Positions 8,529-16,160 of a DNA stretch of 23,185 nt are shown here, piece by piece. Origin of the DNA: Clostridiales bacterium. GTDB taxonomy: Bacteria > Bacillota_A > Clostridia > Oscillospirales > Oscillospiraceae. Both the position numbers and the translations under genes were made by a program. Every line of letters starts with the position of its first letter. Position 1 is the first letter of the stretch. The notes beneath the pieces were generated by a model. That model was not told where the DNA came from. It searched no databases and was given only the letters and a program-made list of their open reading frames with translations. The DNA is taken from positions 42,982-66,166 of the forward strand of contig JAAVHY010000012.1 in NCBI GenBank assembly GCA_014799485.1. The letters run 5' to 3'.

Positions 8529-8615
8529 AGAATGTGCGCTAGCGCACATTCTGTTTCCCTTAAGGAAACAGAATCAACATTTAATGCAGTATTTGGGTTG
8601 AATTAAACATTAAAT
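8529..8615. promoter_or_regulatory. Cluster of overlapping inverted repeats between ACP and MaoC genes
   Basis: Three inverted repeats lie in the 134-bp gap. First, a perfect 24-bp palindrome at 8529-8552 (half AGAATGTGCGCT). Second, a 10-bp stem TTCTGTTTCC with GGAAACAGAA, at 8549-8573. Third, ATTTAATG (8579-8586) with CATTAAAT (8608-8615). The first two share 8549-8552, so they cannot both form fully in one RNA. No T run follows, so plain termination is doubtful. They may be an attenuator, an mRNA-processing site or operators for the downstream pair. Confidence 0.5.
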
Positions 8616-8642
8616 AGGCGGAGAGGGGAAGAAAATTCAAGG

Positions 8643-9062
8643 ATGGAGCACTATCGTATGGAGGAGCTAGAAATTGGTATGGAAAAAGAGTTTTCCGTGC
8701 CATTAACGGAAGAAAAAATGAAGATGTTTACGCAGATAAGCGGAGATGTCAATCCGCTTCACTTGGATGACGACTTTGCGCAAATGCACGGTTTTCCTTC
8801 CCGTGTAGTTTATGGAATGCTGACTGCGTCCTTTTATTCAACTTTGGCAGGCGTATATCTCCCAGGAGAACGCTGTCTACTGCATGAAGTGGACGCTAAA
8901 TTTGTGAAACCGGTAATCCTTGCGGACAAGGAAGTTCTGACTGTTTGGGGCCGAATTGAAGAGGTAAATAGAGAGCTGGGATTCATCCGGCTGAAAGCCA
9001 GAGTTTGGAATCAAAAGGGTGAAATTGTTTCGCGGGCAAGAATTATGGCGGGGGTACTGTAG
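8643..9062 (+). CDS. MaoC-like (R)-specific enoyl hydratase
   Basis: A 139-aa single hot-dog domain protein with the hydratase-2 motif SGDVNPLHLDDDFAQMHGF (33-51). The expected catalytic pair, Asp35 and His40, is present. The conserved V-V-Y-G-M-L helix follows. PhaJ-type members convert trans-2-enoyl thioesters to (R)-3-hydroxyacyl thioesters, or the reverse. Length is typical. The start ATG at 8643 has a purine-rich GGAGAGGGG about 14 bp upstream. The SDR gene begins 1 bp after its stop, so the two form a unit. Compared with the neighbours this pair is more AT-rich, which hints at a separate origin. Its place between ACP-dependent acyl-transfer genes suggests work on a carrier-bound acyl group, but its true substrate is unknown. 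Confidence 0.82.
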   Translation: MEHYRMEELEIGMEKEFSVPLTEEKMKMFTQISGDVNPLHLDDDFAQMHGFPSRVVYGMLTASFYSTLAGVYLPGERCLLHEVDAKFVKPVILADKEVLTVWGRIEEVNRELGFIRLKARVWNQKGEIVSRARIMAGVL

Positions 9063-9063
9063 G

Positions 9064-9795
9064 ATGGAACATAATATGCTGATTTTAGGTGCGTCCTCTG
9101 ATCTGGCCGCAGCGTTAATTCTAAAAGTTGCGGCGAATTATCAAACGATTTTTGCGCATTATTATTCCAACAAAGAAGTTCTGGAACAGCTGCAACAGAT
9201 GGTCCCATGTGAATTGCAGCTGATTCAGGCAGACTTCACTGATGAGCAGGCTACAGCAAATTTGGTGGATGAGGTGGATGCCAGTGGTCAGAGCATTACG
9301 CATATTGTACACTGCCCATCCTCAAAAGCGGAGAACGTGCGCTTTAAAGACCTGTCATGGAAAACTTATGAGCATATGTTGAATACGCAGCTTCGGTCAT
9401 TATACTATGTACTACATAGGATGCTGCCAGATATGGCAAAAAGGAAGTATGGCAAAATAGTCAGCATTTTAACGTCTTACACAACAGGGACGCCACCTGC
9501 TTTTGGGAGTCCATATGTCACGGCAAAATATGCCCAGTTAGGTTTTTTAAAAGCCCTTTCGGTCGAATATGCGAGAAAAAATGTCCAAATCAACGCGGTT
9601 TCTCCCAGTATGGTGGAAACAAAGTTTTTAGATGACTTGCCGGAGTTGATTGTACAAAAAAGCGCGCAGGAGCATCCATTGGGAAGGAATGCCCGAGTGG
9701 AGGATATTGTGCCAGCGATTGAGTTTTTGCTGTCTGATGGGAGCGGCTTTATGACAGGACAAAATCTGTTAATCAGCGGTGGTGAAAGTATTTAA
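9064..9795 (+). CDS. Short-chain dehydrogenase/reductase (FabG-like)
   Basis: A 243-aa Rossmann-fold oxidoreductase with the SDR active site YVTAK (Tyr151, Lys155) and the FabG-like ending DGSGFMTGQNLLISGG. The nucleotide loop reads LGASSDLAAA, a relaxed form of TGxxxGxG in which the second and third glycines are replaced, so cofactor binding may differ from classical FabG. The ATG at 9064 was chosen over the in-frame ATG at 9019 because it follows the MaoC stop directly and gives the normal SDR N-terminus; 9076 is another option. With MaoC it could form a ketoreductase plus hydratase pair producing a 3-hydroxyacyl thioester. It is followed directly by the decayed FkbH of cassette B. Confidence 0.85.
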   Translation: MEHNMLILGASSDLAAALILKVAANYQTIFAHYYSNKEVLEQLQQMVPCELQLIQADFTDEQATANLVDEVDASGQSITHIVHCPSSKAENVRFKDLSWKTYEHMLNTQLRSLYYVLHRMLPDMAKRKYGKIVSILTSYTTGTPPAFGSPYVTAKYAQLGFLKALSVEYARKNVQINAVSPSMVETKFLDDLPELIVQKSAQEHPLGRNARVEDIVPAIEFLLSDGSGFMTGQNLLISGGESI

Positions 9796-9845
9796 GCAAA
9801 AGGATGTCCTTTATTCACTTTTACACAATCTTTTCGGGGCTCTCA

Positions 9846-10598
9846 TTTGCGGACGACAATCCCGCCGAGCGGGCTATTGTCACCGGTCAGATTCCCGGCG
9901 TAAGCGCCGATTATGGACGCGCCGGAGCACTATATCACCGTCATCGACCGTTGCGGCTTCTTTGAGGTCACAGAACTGTCCAGGGACGACTTGCACAGGA
10001 ACGAAATGTATAAGACCACCGCCGAAAGGAGCAAGTTGCAAAAGAGCTTTGCCAGTTATGAAGCCCATCTGCTTTCCCTGGAAATGTACGCCAGCATCCG
10101 TCCCTTTGAGCCGGTCTATCTGTCCAGAATTGCCCAACTCACCAACAAATCCCACCAGTTCAATCTGACCACCCGCCGCTATACCGAACCCGAGATGCAA
10201 GAGCGTGCGGAGGGCAGTAGCTACATCACCTTATACGGAAAATTTGTCGACAAGTTTGGGGACAACGGTGTTATCGCCGTTGTCATAGGCCATATCGACG
10301 GAGCAGTGCTGGACATTGAGCTGTGGCTGATGAGCTGCCGCGTACTGAAACGAAACATGGAGCATGCCATGCTGGACGCCCTTGTAAAAGGTCGAAAAGG
10401 GCTGGTGTGACAACGCTGCGTGGCTATTGTTATCGGATCGCGAAAAACAACATGGTTAAAGACTTTTGCCGGGACTTCGGCTTTGCCCTGGCTGCGTCCG
10501 ACGGGGACGACGCCGTTTGGGAGCTTCCCATCACCGAATATGAAAATAAAAATACCGTTATTAAGGCAAATGAGGTGCAGGAAAATGAAAAGAACTGA
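9846..10598 (+). pseudogene. Decayed FkbH-like protein, cassette B (5' half missing)
   Basis: The remnant begins at HAD motif IV (FADDNPAERAIVTGQIPGVS from 9846), so the SGNH-like domain and most of the HAD core are gone. After a frameshift near 9907 it continues for 165 residues with RIAQLTNKSHQFNLTTRRYT and ELWLMSCRVLKRN, the same C-terminal blocks as in the intact FkbH. Another shift near 10400 leads to GVTTLRGYCYRIAKNNMVKD and a stop at 10596-10598. Identity to the intact copy over aligned parts looks only moderate by eye, so the two are old paralogs and not a recent duplication. Confidence 0.85.
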
Positions 10599-10773
10599 AA
10601 TTTTTGAGCGGCCGAACAGCATATTCCGCAAGGGGTTTGACGACGACTCCATCACTGTGACCGGCGTTACCACCGCTGCGCACATCGACGGGTGGGATTC
10701 GCTGATGCACATCACCCCCATTTCAGCGGTGGAGGATGAATTTGATATCTTCTCCAATATGGAGGAGGTATAA
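10585..10773 (+). pseudogene. Truncated acyl carrier protein, cassette B
   Basis: A 62-codon frame overlaps the end of the FkbH remnant, as ACP overlaps FkbH in cassette A. It aligns with the intact ACP from the start and keeps the carrier serine (Ser39 in GWDSLMHI). It ends at MEEV, lacking about 18 residues including the last helix. Prolines at positions 10 and 45 fall in helices. The GGAGGAGG encoding its last residues serves as the ribosome site for the MBOAT, so the truncation has joined the ACP body to the MBOAT leader. Probably not a working carrier. Confidence 0.7.
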
Positions 10774-10779
10774 ATTATC

Positions 10780-12363
10780 ATGGCCCTTACTTCTTTCGAG
10801 TTTCTTCTGTTTATTTCAGCCGTCTTTTTAGGGTATTTTATTTTCCCGAAAAAATACCGGTGGGTTTGGTTGTTGCTCACCAGCATATATTTTTATTTGA
10901 GCGCCAGCGTTATCTGCGTCAGTTTTCTCCTGCTGTCTATTACTTCGTCGTACCTGTTTGGAGTCTACTGTAACCAGCTTACCGCAAAACGGGAGAGCTT
11001 TTACGAGGAAGAAACGGACAAGGAGTTGTGTAAGGCATACAAAAAGCAGCTTGAGCAAAAACGCAAACGGGCCGCAGCTGCTGTAATCCTATTCAACCTT
11101 GCTATCCTGGGGGTGTTGAAGTACGCTGGATTTGTGTTTGAAAACATCTCCCGGATTGTAAGATTGTTCATCCCCGTGTTCGGCCTTCCGGGGCTGGAGC
11201 TGGTACTCCCTCTGGGAATCTCCTTCTATACATTTATGGCCATCGGTTACTGCATCGATGTCTATCGGGAGGTCATTGAGGGGGAGAAGAACCCCTTTAA
11301 GCTGGCGCTTTTTCTTTCCTTCTTTCCACATATCATACAGGGCCCCATTGATCGGTATGACGAGCTGGCCTTTCAGCTCTATGAGGGCCATTCCTTTGAC
11401 TACGACCGGGTAACCCAGGGCCTGTACCGTATGCTTTGGGGCTTTTTTGAGAAACTCGTTGTTGCGGACAGGCTGGCCATCCTGGTAAATACAGTTATCG
11501 ACAACAGTAACAGCTATAGTGGGCTGTACCTGGTGATCGCCATATTTTGCTACGCCGTGCAGATTTACGCAGATTTTGCTGGGTATATGGATATTGCCCT
11601 AGGTGCAGCAAAGATCATTGGGATTAGCCCAGCCGAAAACTTTGATGTTCCATATTTCGCGGCCACCATACCAGAATTCTGGCGCCGATGGCATATGACG
11701 CTGGGCAGCTGGTTTCGCGACTACTTGTTCTACCCAATTCTGCGCAGTTCCTTCTGCAAAAAAATTACCAAGGGATTGCAGGGCAAGGTTGACAAAAGCA
11801 CTATCGGGACGATCACAACGTGCTTAGCTCTCTGCGTGGTATGGTTCACGACCGGACTCTGGCATGGCGCCAGCTGGCATTATATCGCTTGGGGCGTCTA
11901 TTATGGGGTGCTCATTATTTTGTCAACTGTGACAAAACCATTTACAAAGCGCATATCAAAGATGCTTAGAATTAACCGCGATACTAATAGGTGGAAACTG
12001 TACTGCATAGCAAAGACGTTTTTGTTGGTACTGCTGGGATATATCTTCTTCCGCGCCAAAAGTTTGATTTGCGCCATCAGCATCATATTCAGGATTGCAA
12101 CAAAATTTGCGCCAGCCTTCAATGCGCCCAATACGGACTTTGGCCTTGACTGCCAGGATATGGTTGTCGCTGTGGCGGGGATTCTTGTGCTGTTCATTGC
12201 GGATATGCTGAAATACCATAAGGTGGACATACTGAAGCTCTTTCGCTGGCTCCCGCTTGCTATCCGCTGGCTGATTCTCTACGGCACCATCGCCGTAATC
12301 CTCCTGTTCGGCATCTATGGTCCCGAATACGATCCCTCGTCGTTTATCTATTTTCAATTTTGA
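10780..12363 (+). CDS. MBOAT family O-acyltransferase (AlgI/DltB-like)
   Basis: A 527-aa multi-pass membrane protein that would pass an acyl group from a cytoplasmic thioester donor to an extracellular acceptor. Family blocks are intact: LPLGISFYTF (143-152), FFPHIIQGPIDRY (181-193), IYADFAGYMDIALG (262-275), FWRRWHMTLGSWFRDY (300-315) and TGLWHGASWHY (358-368) with the catalytic His362. Hydrophobic stretches occur throughout, and the length suits AlgI/DltB relatives. GGAGGAGG at 10761-10768 precedes the ATG. The SGNH gene follows 11 bp after the stop. By analogy with DltB, which takes D-alanyl from the carrier DltC, the donor here is likely the ACP at 8266-8508; this pairing is inference. 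The intact ACP belongs to the other cassette, so compatibility needs testing. Confidence 0.92.
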   Translation: MALTSFEFLLFISAVFLGYFIFPKKYRWVWLLLTSIYFYLSASVICVSFLLLSITSSYLFGVYCNQLTAKRESFYEEETDKELCKAYKKQLEQKRKRAAAAVILFNLAILGVLKYAGFVFENISRIVRLFIPVFGLPGLELVLPLGISFYTFMAIGYCIDVYREVIEGEKNPFKLALFLSFFPHIIQGPIDRYDELAFQLYEGHSFDYDRVTQGLYRMLWGFFEKLVVADRLAILVNTVIDNSNSYSGLYLVIAIFCYAVQIYADFAGYMDIALGAAKIIGISPAENFDVPYFAATIPEFWRRWHMTLGSWFRDYLFYPILRSSFCKKITKGLQGKVDKSTIGTITTCLALCVVWFTTGLWHGASWHYIAWGVYYGVLIILSTVTKPFTKRISKMLRINRDTNRWKLYCIAKTFLLVLLGYIFFRAKSLICAISIIFRIATKFAPAFNAPNTDFGLDCQDMVVAVAGILVLFIADMLKYHKVDILKLFRWLPLAIRWLILYGTIAVILLFGIYGPEYDPSSFIYFQF

Positions 12364-12374
12364 GGAGGAAGGAT

Positions 12375-13421
12375 ATGAAAACAGTGAAACGACTGATAAG
12401 CACAGTATGCTTTCTGCTGATCCTGGTTGTACTGCTCAATGGTTTGACCTTTATTACCAGGGATAAAAGCGAATCCAACCATATACTTTCGTATTACGAT
12501 GAAGAGGAAAATTCCCTGGACGTCGTATTTGTGGGGTCAAGCCACACAATGTGCAGTGTCTATCCCATGGAACTGTATCACGAGTACGGAATTACGTCAT
12601 ATGACTGTGCCTCCTCAGACCTTGCCCTGCCACAAGTCTACTATCTGGTGGTGGAGGCGTTGAAAACGCAAAAACCGAAGATCCTGGTGCTTGACATTTC
12701 GGGCGTCGCGTGGCAGAACGTTAAGAGTGGCCCGCCTGAGTTTGCCCACATTCAGCTTGACAACATGAAGTGGTCCCTCAACAAGATGACGGCGATTAAC
12801 GATTTGTTTGAAAATCCCGGTGACCGCCTCGAATACTACTTTCCATTATTGAAATTCCACACACGCTGGAAGGAACTGATATTGAAATTCTACACACGCT
12901 GGAAGGAACTGAGTCCCAAGGATTTTAAAAGCCCCAAGGATTTTGAAAGGACCACCGACGTTTCTAAAGGCGCATACATAAGTGAGGTGGTTTTGGAAAA
13001 CCCAGAACCGGTTGAAATTATGCCTGAGGATTATGTAGGACAGATATCGGAGTACGCGGAGGCATATCTTCGGAAAGCGCTGGACTACTGCTGCAGCCAA
13101 AACGTACAGGTTTTGCTTTTAAACCCGCCGTCTCTGGAAGACGAGACGGACCAAAGGAAGTATAACGCTGTATACGCCATTGCAGAGGAATACGGCTTCC
13201 CGTATCTGAATCTCATGCACCATTGGGATGACATCGGGTTTGATTATACTACTGATTTCAGAGACACTGGGCACTGTAATCGGTCAGGGGCGGAAAAGGT
13301 TACCGCATATATGGGGAAATTTCTGAAGGAAAACTACGAACTTCCAGACCGGCGTGAAGACTCCACATATGCGACCATCTGGAATGACGCTTACAACCAG
13401 TATGTATCCAGGTATTTTTAG
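12375..13421 (+). CDS. Membrane-anchored SGNH-hydrolase-like acyltransferase partner (DltD/AlgX-like role)
   Basis: A 348-aa protein with an N-terminal signal anchor (residues 6-27) and an extracellular SGNH-type domain. The serine motif is VGSSHTMCS (53-61; Ser55 or Ser56), and the C-terminal acid-base pair is in DTGH (Asp297, His300). Such proteins accept or complete acyl transfer from MBOAT partners at the cell surface. The start is the ATG at 12375, with AGGAGG at 12363-12368. An upstream TTG in frame at 12360 is less likely. A double in-frame tandem duplication (12849-12950) adds about 17 residues in the middle. It is the last gene of the central island, and no clear terminator follows. 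Confidence 0.82.
   Translation: MKTVKRLISTVCFLLILVVLLNGLTFITRDKSESNHILSYYDEEENSLDVVFVGSSHTMCSVYPMELYHEYGITSYDCASSDLALPQVYYLVVEALKTQKPKILVLDISGVAWQNVKSGPPEFAHIQLDNMKWSLNKMTAINDLFENPGDRLEYYFPLLKFHTRWKELILKFYTRWKELSPKDFKSPKDFERTTDVSKGAYISEVVLENPEPVEIMPEDYVGQISEYAEAYLRKALDYCCSQNVQVLLLNPPSLEDETDQRKYNAVYAIAEEYGFPYLNLMHHWDDIGFDYTTDFRDTGHCNRSGAEKVTAYMGKFLKENYELPDRREDSTYATIWNDAYNQYVSRYF
12849..12950 (+). repeat. Two consecutive in-frame tandem duplications in the SGNH gene
   Basis: A 33-bp unit is repeated at 12849-12881 and 12882-12914, coding LKFHTRWKELI and LKFYTRWKELS. It is followed directly by an 18-bp unit repeated at 12915-12932 and 12933-12950, coding SPKDFK and SPKDFE. The decayed paralog at 5546-6468 has this segment only once (LKYHTRFKNVTKDDF), so the copies here are derived. 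Confidence 0.9.
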
Positions 13422-13446
13422 CATGACGGAGCCGCGTTCTTAAACA

Positions 13447-13668
13447 AATCAGCATATGATAACTGTTGAGAGGCAGTTGAATATTCCCGGCAGTCGATAG
13501 GCCAGGCAGCTTCAGTATTATCAATGTGATGCGGAAGAGCAGCACTGCGATTTCTTTGCCTAGTAGAGCCCCAGCGAAAATCATAGGCAGCGCCAAGAGC
13601 TTTACGAATGTTTCCGCAACCCATTGAACAAATAACGCAATCAATTTTGTTTCTATCCGAGAGCGGGA
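13447..13668 (-). pseudogene. Possible fragment of an unrecognised membrane protein
   Basis: On the minus strand a frame reads RSRIETKLIALFVQWVAETF, then VKLLALPMIFAGALLGKEIA and VLLFRITLIILKLPGL. Strong hydrophobic segments with charged flanks look more like protein than antisense noise. No ribosome site or clean start is visible, and the open frame continues into the SGNH gene end, so the real 3' end may be lost. The family was not recognised; transfer-element membrane proteins are one possibility. Confidence 0.25.
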
Positions 13669-13672
13669 GTAG

Positions 13673-13707
13673 CAAGCAATGTCCCGGTATATACCGGGAC
13701 TCGCTTG
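13673..13707. repeat. Perfect palindrome with an outer stem, intergenic
   Basis: GTCCCGGTAT at 13681-13690 and ATACCGGGAC at 13691-13700 form a perfect 20-bp palindrome. CAAGC (13673-13677) and GCTTG (13703-13707) add an outer stem. No T run follows. It sits at the junction between the acyl-transfer island and the mobile-element part, and could be a transfer-origin, replication or regulator site. The 13708-13946 stretch has no gene I can support. Confidence 0.5.
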
Positions 13708-13946
13708 TTGGTGGCTAACCGCCCCCAAGCCCCTGTAAAACCGGGCGCGACCCGGCAGAAAGTTTTTTGTAAAAAGAAAGCCGCATCAGTCAAGGAATTG
13801 CTTGGACTGGACACAGCCCAGCTTAACCAGGCTTTGCTCTGCGGGGGCGCTCCCTTGATTTGCTCCCTCTCCCTTGACTACTGCTTGTCTGCTTTTACAC
13901 AACTTTTTCTGTCGAGTCCCTGTTTCATTTTAGCATGAAAAGTGCC

Positions 13947-13985
13947 TGCCGCACGACGGTCTTTGTCTTTTGCCGCCGTGCGGCA
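13947..13985. repeat. GC-rich hairpin
   Basis: TGCCGCACGACGG (13947-13959) and CCGCCGTGCGGCA (13973-13985) pair over 13 bp with one mismatch around a T-rich 13-nt loop. The following ATTAATTTAT is not a clean T run, so terminator function is possible but weak. It marks the space before the two-component system; 13986-14089 shows nothing else. Confidence 0.45.
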
Positions 13986-14089
13986 ATTAATTTATCACTT
14001 TAATGCTCTTTTCCGGGTATAGCATTAAGGATATAGCCCCACTTTGTATTGATATTGAATTGAATTTGTGTTTTGTGTGAAGATGACTT

Positions 14090-14308
14090 TTACTTTATGT
14101 TCTCAAACTGCACATATTCTTCGGAAGTTGTGATGGAGATATTGCTTGTACTGTACGTCCCCATAATCTCCTGGAGTTTTGCCACAATATCTGCCTCGCT
14201 CATTTTCAGCAGCTCCTCTGTATCACTTTCATTATATGCATCTGCTGCCGCACGACAAAAAGGGTGCAAAATTTGATTGCAGAGAAAAATTTCACACACA
14301 CTCCACAT
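14090..14308 (-). pseudogene. Unrecognised small ORF or C-terminal gene fragment
   Basis: The frame ends at TAA (14090-14092) and codes SDTEELLKMSEADIVAKLQE, then IMGTYSTSNISITTSEEYVQ, preceded by AAADAYNE. Composition is protein-like and acidic, with a helical DIVAKLQEIM stretch. Its possible start codons lie inside the promoter region of the response regulator on the other strand and have no ribosome site, so it is probably the 3' end of a lost gene. I do not recognise the family. Confidence 0.25.
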
Positions 14309-14322
14309 TCCTATGGTACACT
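14291..14322 (+). promoter_or_regulatory. Promoter and probable regulator box of the two-component system
   Basis: Direct half-sites TTCACA (14291-14296) and TCCACA (14302-14307) are spaced 11 bp start to start. The -10-like TACACT begins 26 bp after the first half-site. The same layout occurs before the ABC permease (16161-16192). No good -35 is present, as expected for an activator-dependent promoter. Confidence 0.55.
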
Positions 14323-14344
14323 ACCCGCCAAAGGAGGTACATCA

Positions 14345-15009
14345 ATGGCGACAATATTGATTGTTGAGGACGATCACAAGACCAACGAGGCAATCTGTGA
14401 ATATATCAAACCCACGGGGCACACGGTTATCCCGGCCTATGACGGTGGGGAGGCATTACAGCTTTTCGCGCAGAACCCCGTTGACCTTGTTGTGCTGGAT
14501 ATTATGCTGCCCCATGTCAGCGGCCTGTCCGTCCTGCATGAGATTCGGCGAACAAGCACCACGCCTGTGCTTATGCTCACGGCAATCGGGGACGAGTACA
14601 CGCAGGTCATGAGCTTTGACGAACAGGCTGACGATTACATGACAAAGCCCTTTTCCATGGTGCTGCTGGGCAAGCGGATTACCGCGCTCCTGCGCCGCAG
14701 CGGGCAGACCGCCCCCGTCCAGAAAATGACCTTCGGGGATGTGACCGTCGATTTCTCCGGCTATACCGCCAGTGATGGCAACGGGAAAATTGACATTATG
14801 CCGAAAGAGATCGACCTGCTCCGGCTGCTGGTGGAGCATAAAGGATTGGTACTGACACGCTCACAGATTTTAGACGAGCTATGGGGTGCGACTGCCCGAT
14901 CATAGACCGAACCGTTGACACCTACATCAAAAACCTGCGGAAAAAACTGCGGCTTGACTGCATCGTGACAGTCAAGGGGATTGGATATAAATTTGAGGTG
15001 CAGCCATGA
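14345..15009 (+). pseudogene. OmpR-family response regulator with a frameshift in its DNA-binding domain
   Basis: The receiver domain is intact: acidic pair Asp9/Asp10, phospho-acceptor Asp52 in LDIMLP, Thr79 and Lys101. The winged-helix domain begins normally, but at 14885-14890 (after DELWG) one base seems to be missing, and the frame stops at 14903-14905 after ATARS. In the next frame the expected ending continues as [20 protein letters not shown] and then [10 protein letters not shown], to a TGA at 15007-15009. That repaired protein would be about 221 aa, the normal length. AAGGAGGT at 14331-14338 supports the ATG at 14345. The stop overlaps the histidine kinase ATG. The recognition helix lies after the shift, so DNA binding would be lost unless the shift is a sequencing error in the GGGG run. 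Confidence 0.85.
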
Positions 15010-16103
15010 AGCAATTAAAACTATTCCCCAAGATTTTTCTATATACCCTGGGCATCATGCTTTTTGTTGTTGCCGTAACCCATGGCCTGATCTATCTGCT
15101 GGCCCCACGGATGCAGCTTGCAATGAGTACCCAGGAGGATGTTGTCATCAGCATCAGGCAAGAGGAATTTGTAACCGAGGCGGTAAAAAAGGCCCTGCCG
15201 TTTTCGTTGAGCTGTTCCCTGGTCATATCCGTGGTATGCTCCTTGCTGCTCTCTAAGGCAATCACGGACCCAATCAAGAAAATTTCCGCGTCAACGGAGA
15301 AAATGATGGAGTTAGATCGTGGGGCAAGCTGTTCTGTCTATACAAGGGATGAAATCGGTACGCTGGCGCAAAATGTCAACGACCTATATTCCAATCTACT
15401 ATCCACCATTGAACAGTTAGAACAGGAAAAGGACGCCGTGCGAGATATGGAACGGGCCAAGGTAGATTTCTTGCGGGCCGCGTCCCATGAATTGAAAACC
15501 CCTGTGACGGCGCTGAACGCAACGCTGGAAAACATGATTTTGGGCGTTGGAAAATACCAAGATTACGCAACCTATCTGCCGGAATGTAAGGAGATGGTGG
15601 AGCAGCTCGCCCACATGATACATGAGTTTTTGGAAACCTCAAAGCTAAATGCCGCTGACGAGGCCCCTAAAGCTGTCGATGTGTCGGACCTGCTGACAGA
15701 ACTATGCGAATCTTACCAAATGATAGCGGCGGCACATCAGATTTCATTCTCCCTTGACGTGCCGGAACAGTTTCCCGCAACGCTCCCTGTCAGCTCGTTC
15801 CGCAAAGCGGTGTCCAATGTTCTCGCCAACGCCGTGGCCTATACCGGGGCTGGGAAATCGGTATCAGTCTACATGGAAGAGCGCAGCCTTGTGATTGAAA
15901 ACGAGTGCGACCCCATCCCGACCGACGAGATCCGCCGCTTGTTTGAACCGTTCTATCGCCCTGACTTCTCCCGGAGCCGGGAGAGCGGCGGCAACGGCCT
16001 GGGGTTATATATTGTAGACACGCTTTTGACTGCCATGCGCCTTTCCTACTCGTTTACGCCCATGAAGTCCCCGCTGGGGATGTGCTTCACCATTCAGCTA
16101 TAA
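15006..16103 (+). CDS. Sensor histidine kinase
   Basis: A 365-aa membrane kinase with two membrane segments (about 10-33 and 65-84) and only a short extracellular loop of some 30 residues between them. A HAMP-like linker follows. The H-box is [10 protein letters not shown] (158-167) with phospho-acceptor His161, the N-box is NVLANAV (271-277) and the G-box is GGNGLGLYI (328-336). The small sensing loop is typical of kinases that monitor the membrane or an adjacent transporter, as in antimicrobial-peptide sensing systems; the following permease and ATPase fit this. Its ATG overlaps the stop of the response regulator by 4 bp (ATGA). The signal is unknown. Confidence 0.9.
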   Translation: MKQLKLFPKIFLYTLGIMLFVVAVTHGLIYLLAPRMQLAMSTQEDVVISIRQEEFVTEAVKKALPFSLSCSLVISVVCSLLLSKAITDPIKKISASTEKMMELDRGASCSVYTRDEIGTLAQNVNDLYSNLLSTIEQLEQEKDAVRDMERAKVDFLRAASHELKTPVTALNATLENMILGVGKYQDYATYLPECKEMVEQLAHMIHEFLETSKLNAADEAPKAVDVSDLLTELCESYQMIAAAHQISFSLDVPEQFPATLPVSSFRKAVSNVLANAVAYTGAGKSVSVYMEERSLVIENECDPIPTDEIRRLFEPFYRPDFSRSRESGGNGLGLYIVDTLLTAMRLSYSFTPMKSPLGMCFTIQL

Positions 16104-16105
16104 AG

Positions 16106-16134
16106 AAAGCTCCCCACACCGGGGGAGCTTTTTT
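16106..16134 (+). terminator. Rho-independent terminator after the histidine kinase
   Basis: AAAGCTCCCC (16106-16115) pairs with GGGGAGCTTT (16122-16131), leaving a 6-nt loop and a T run. It separates the regulatory genes from the transporter genes, which have their own promoter. Confidence 0.88.
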
Positions 16135-16160
16135 CATTTTCACGTTAATTCCACGCCTGT

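Noticed and set aside
12849..12950. CRISPR-like repeat
   Set aside because: Units are directly adjacent, in frame and inside a coding gene, with no spacers; no CRISPR array was seen elsewhere.
13705..13938. Plus-strand frame of 77 codons
   Set aside because: Starts within the stem of the palindrome, has no ribosome site and a low-complexity Ser/Cys/Leu tail; not supported as a gene.
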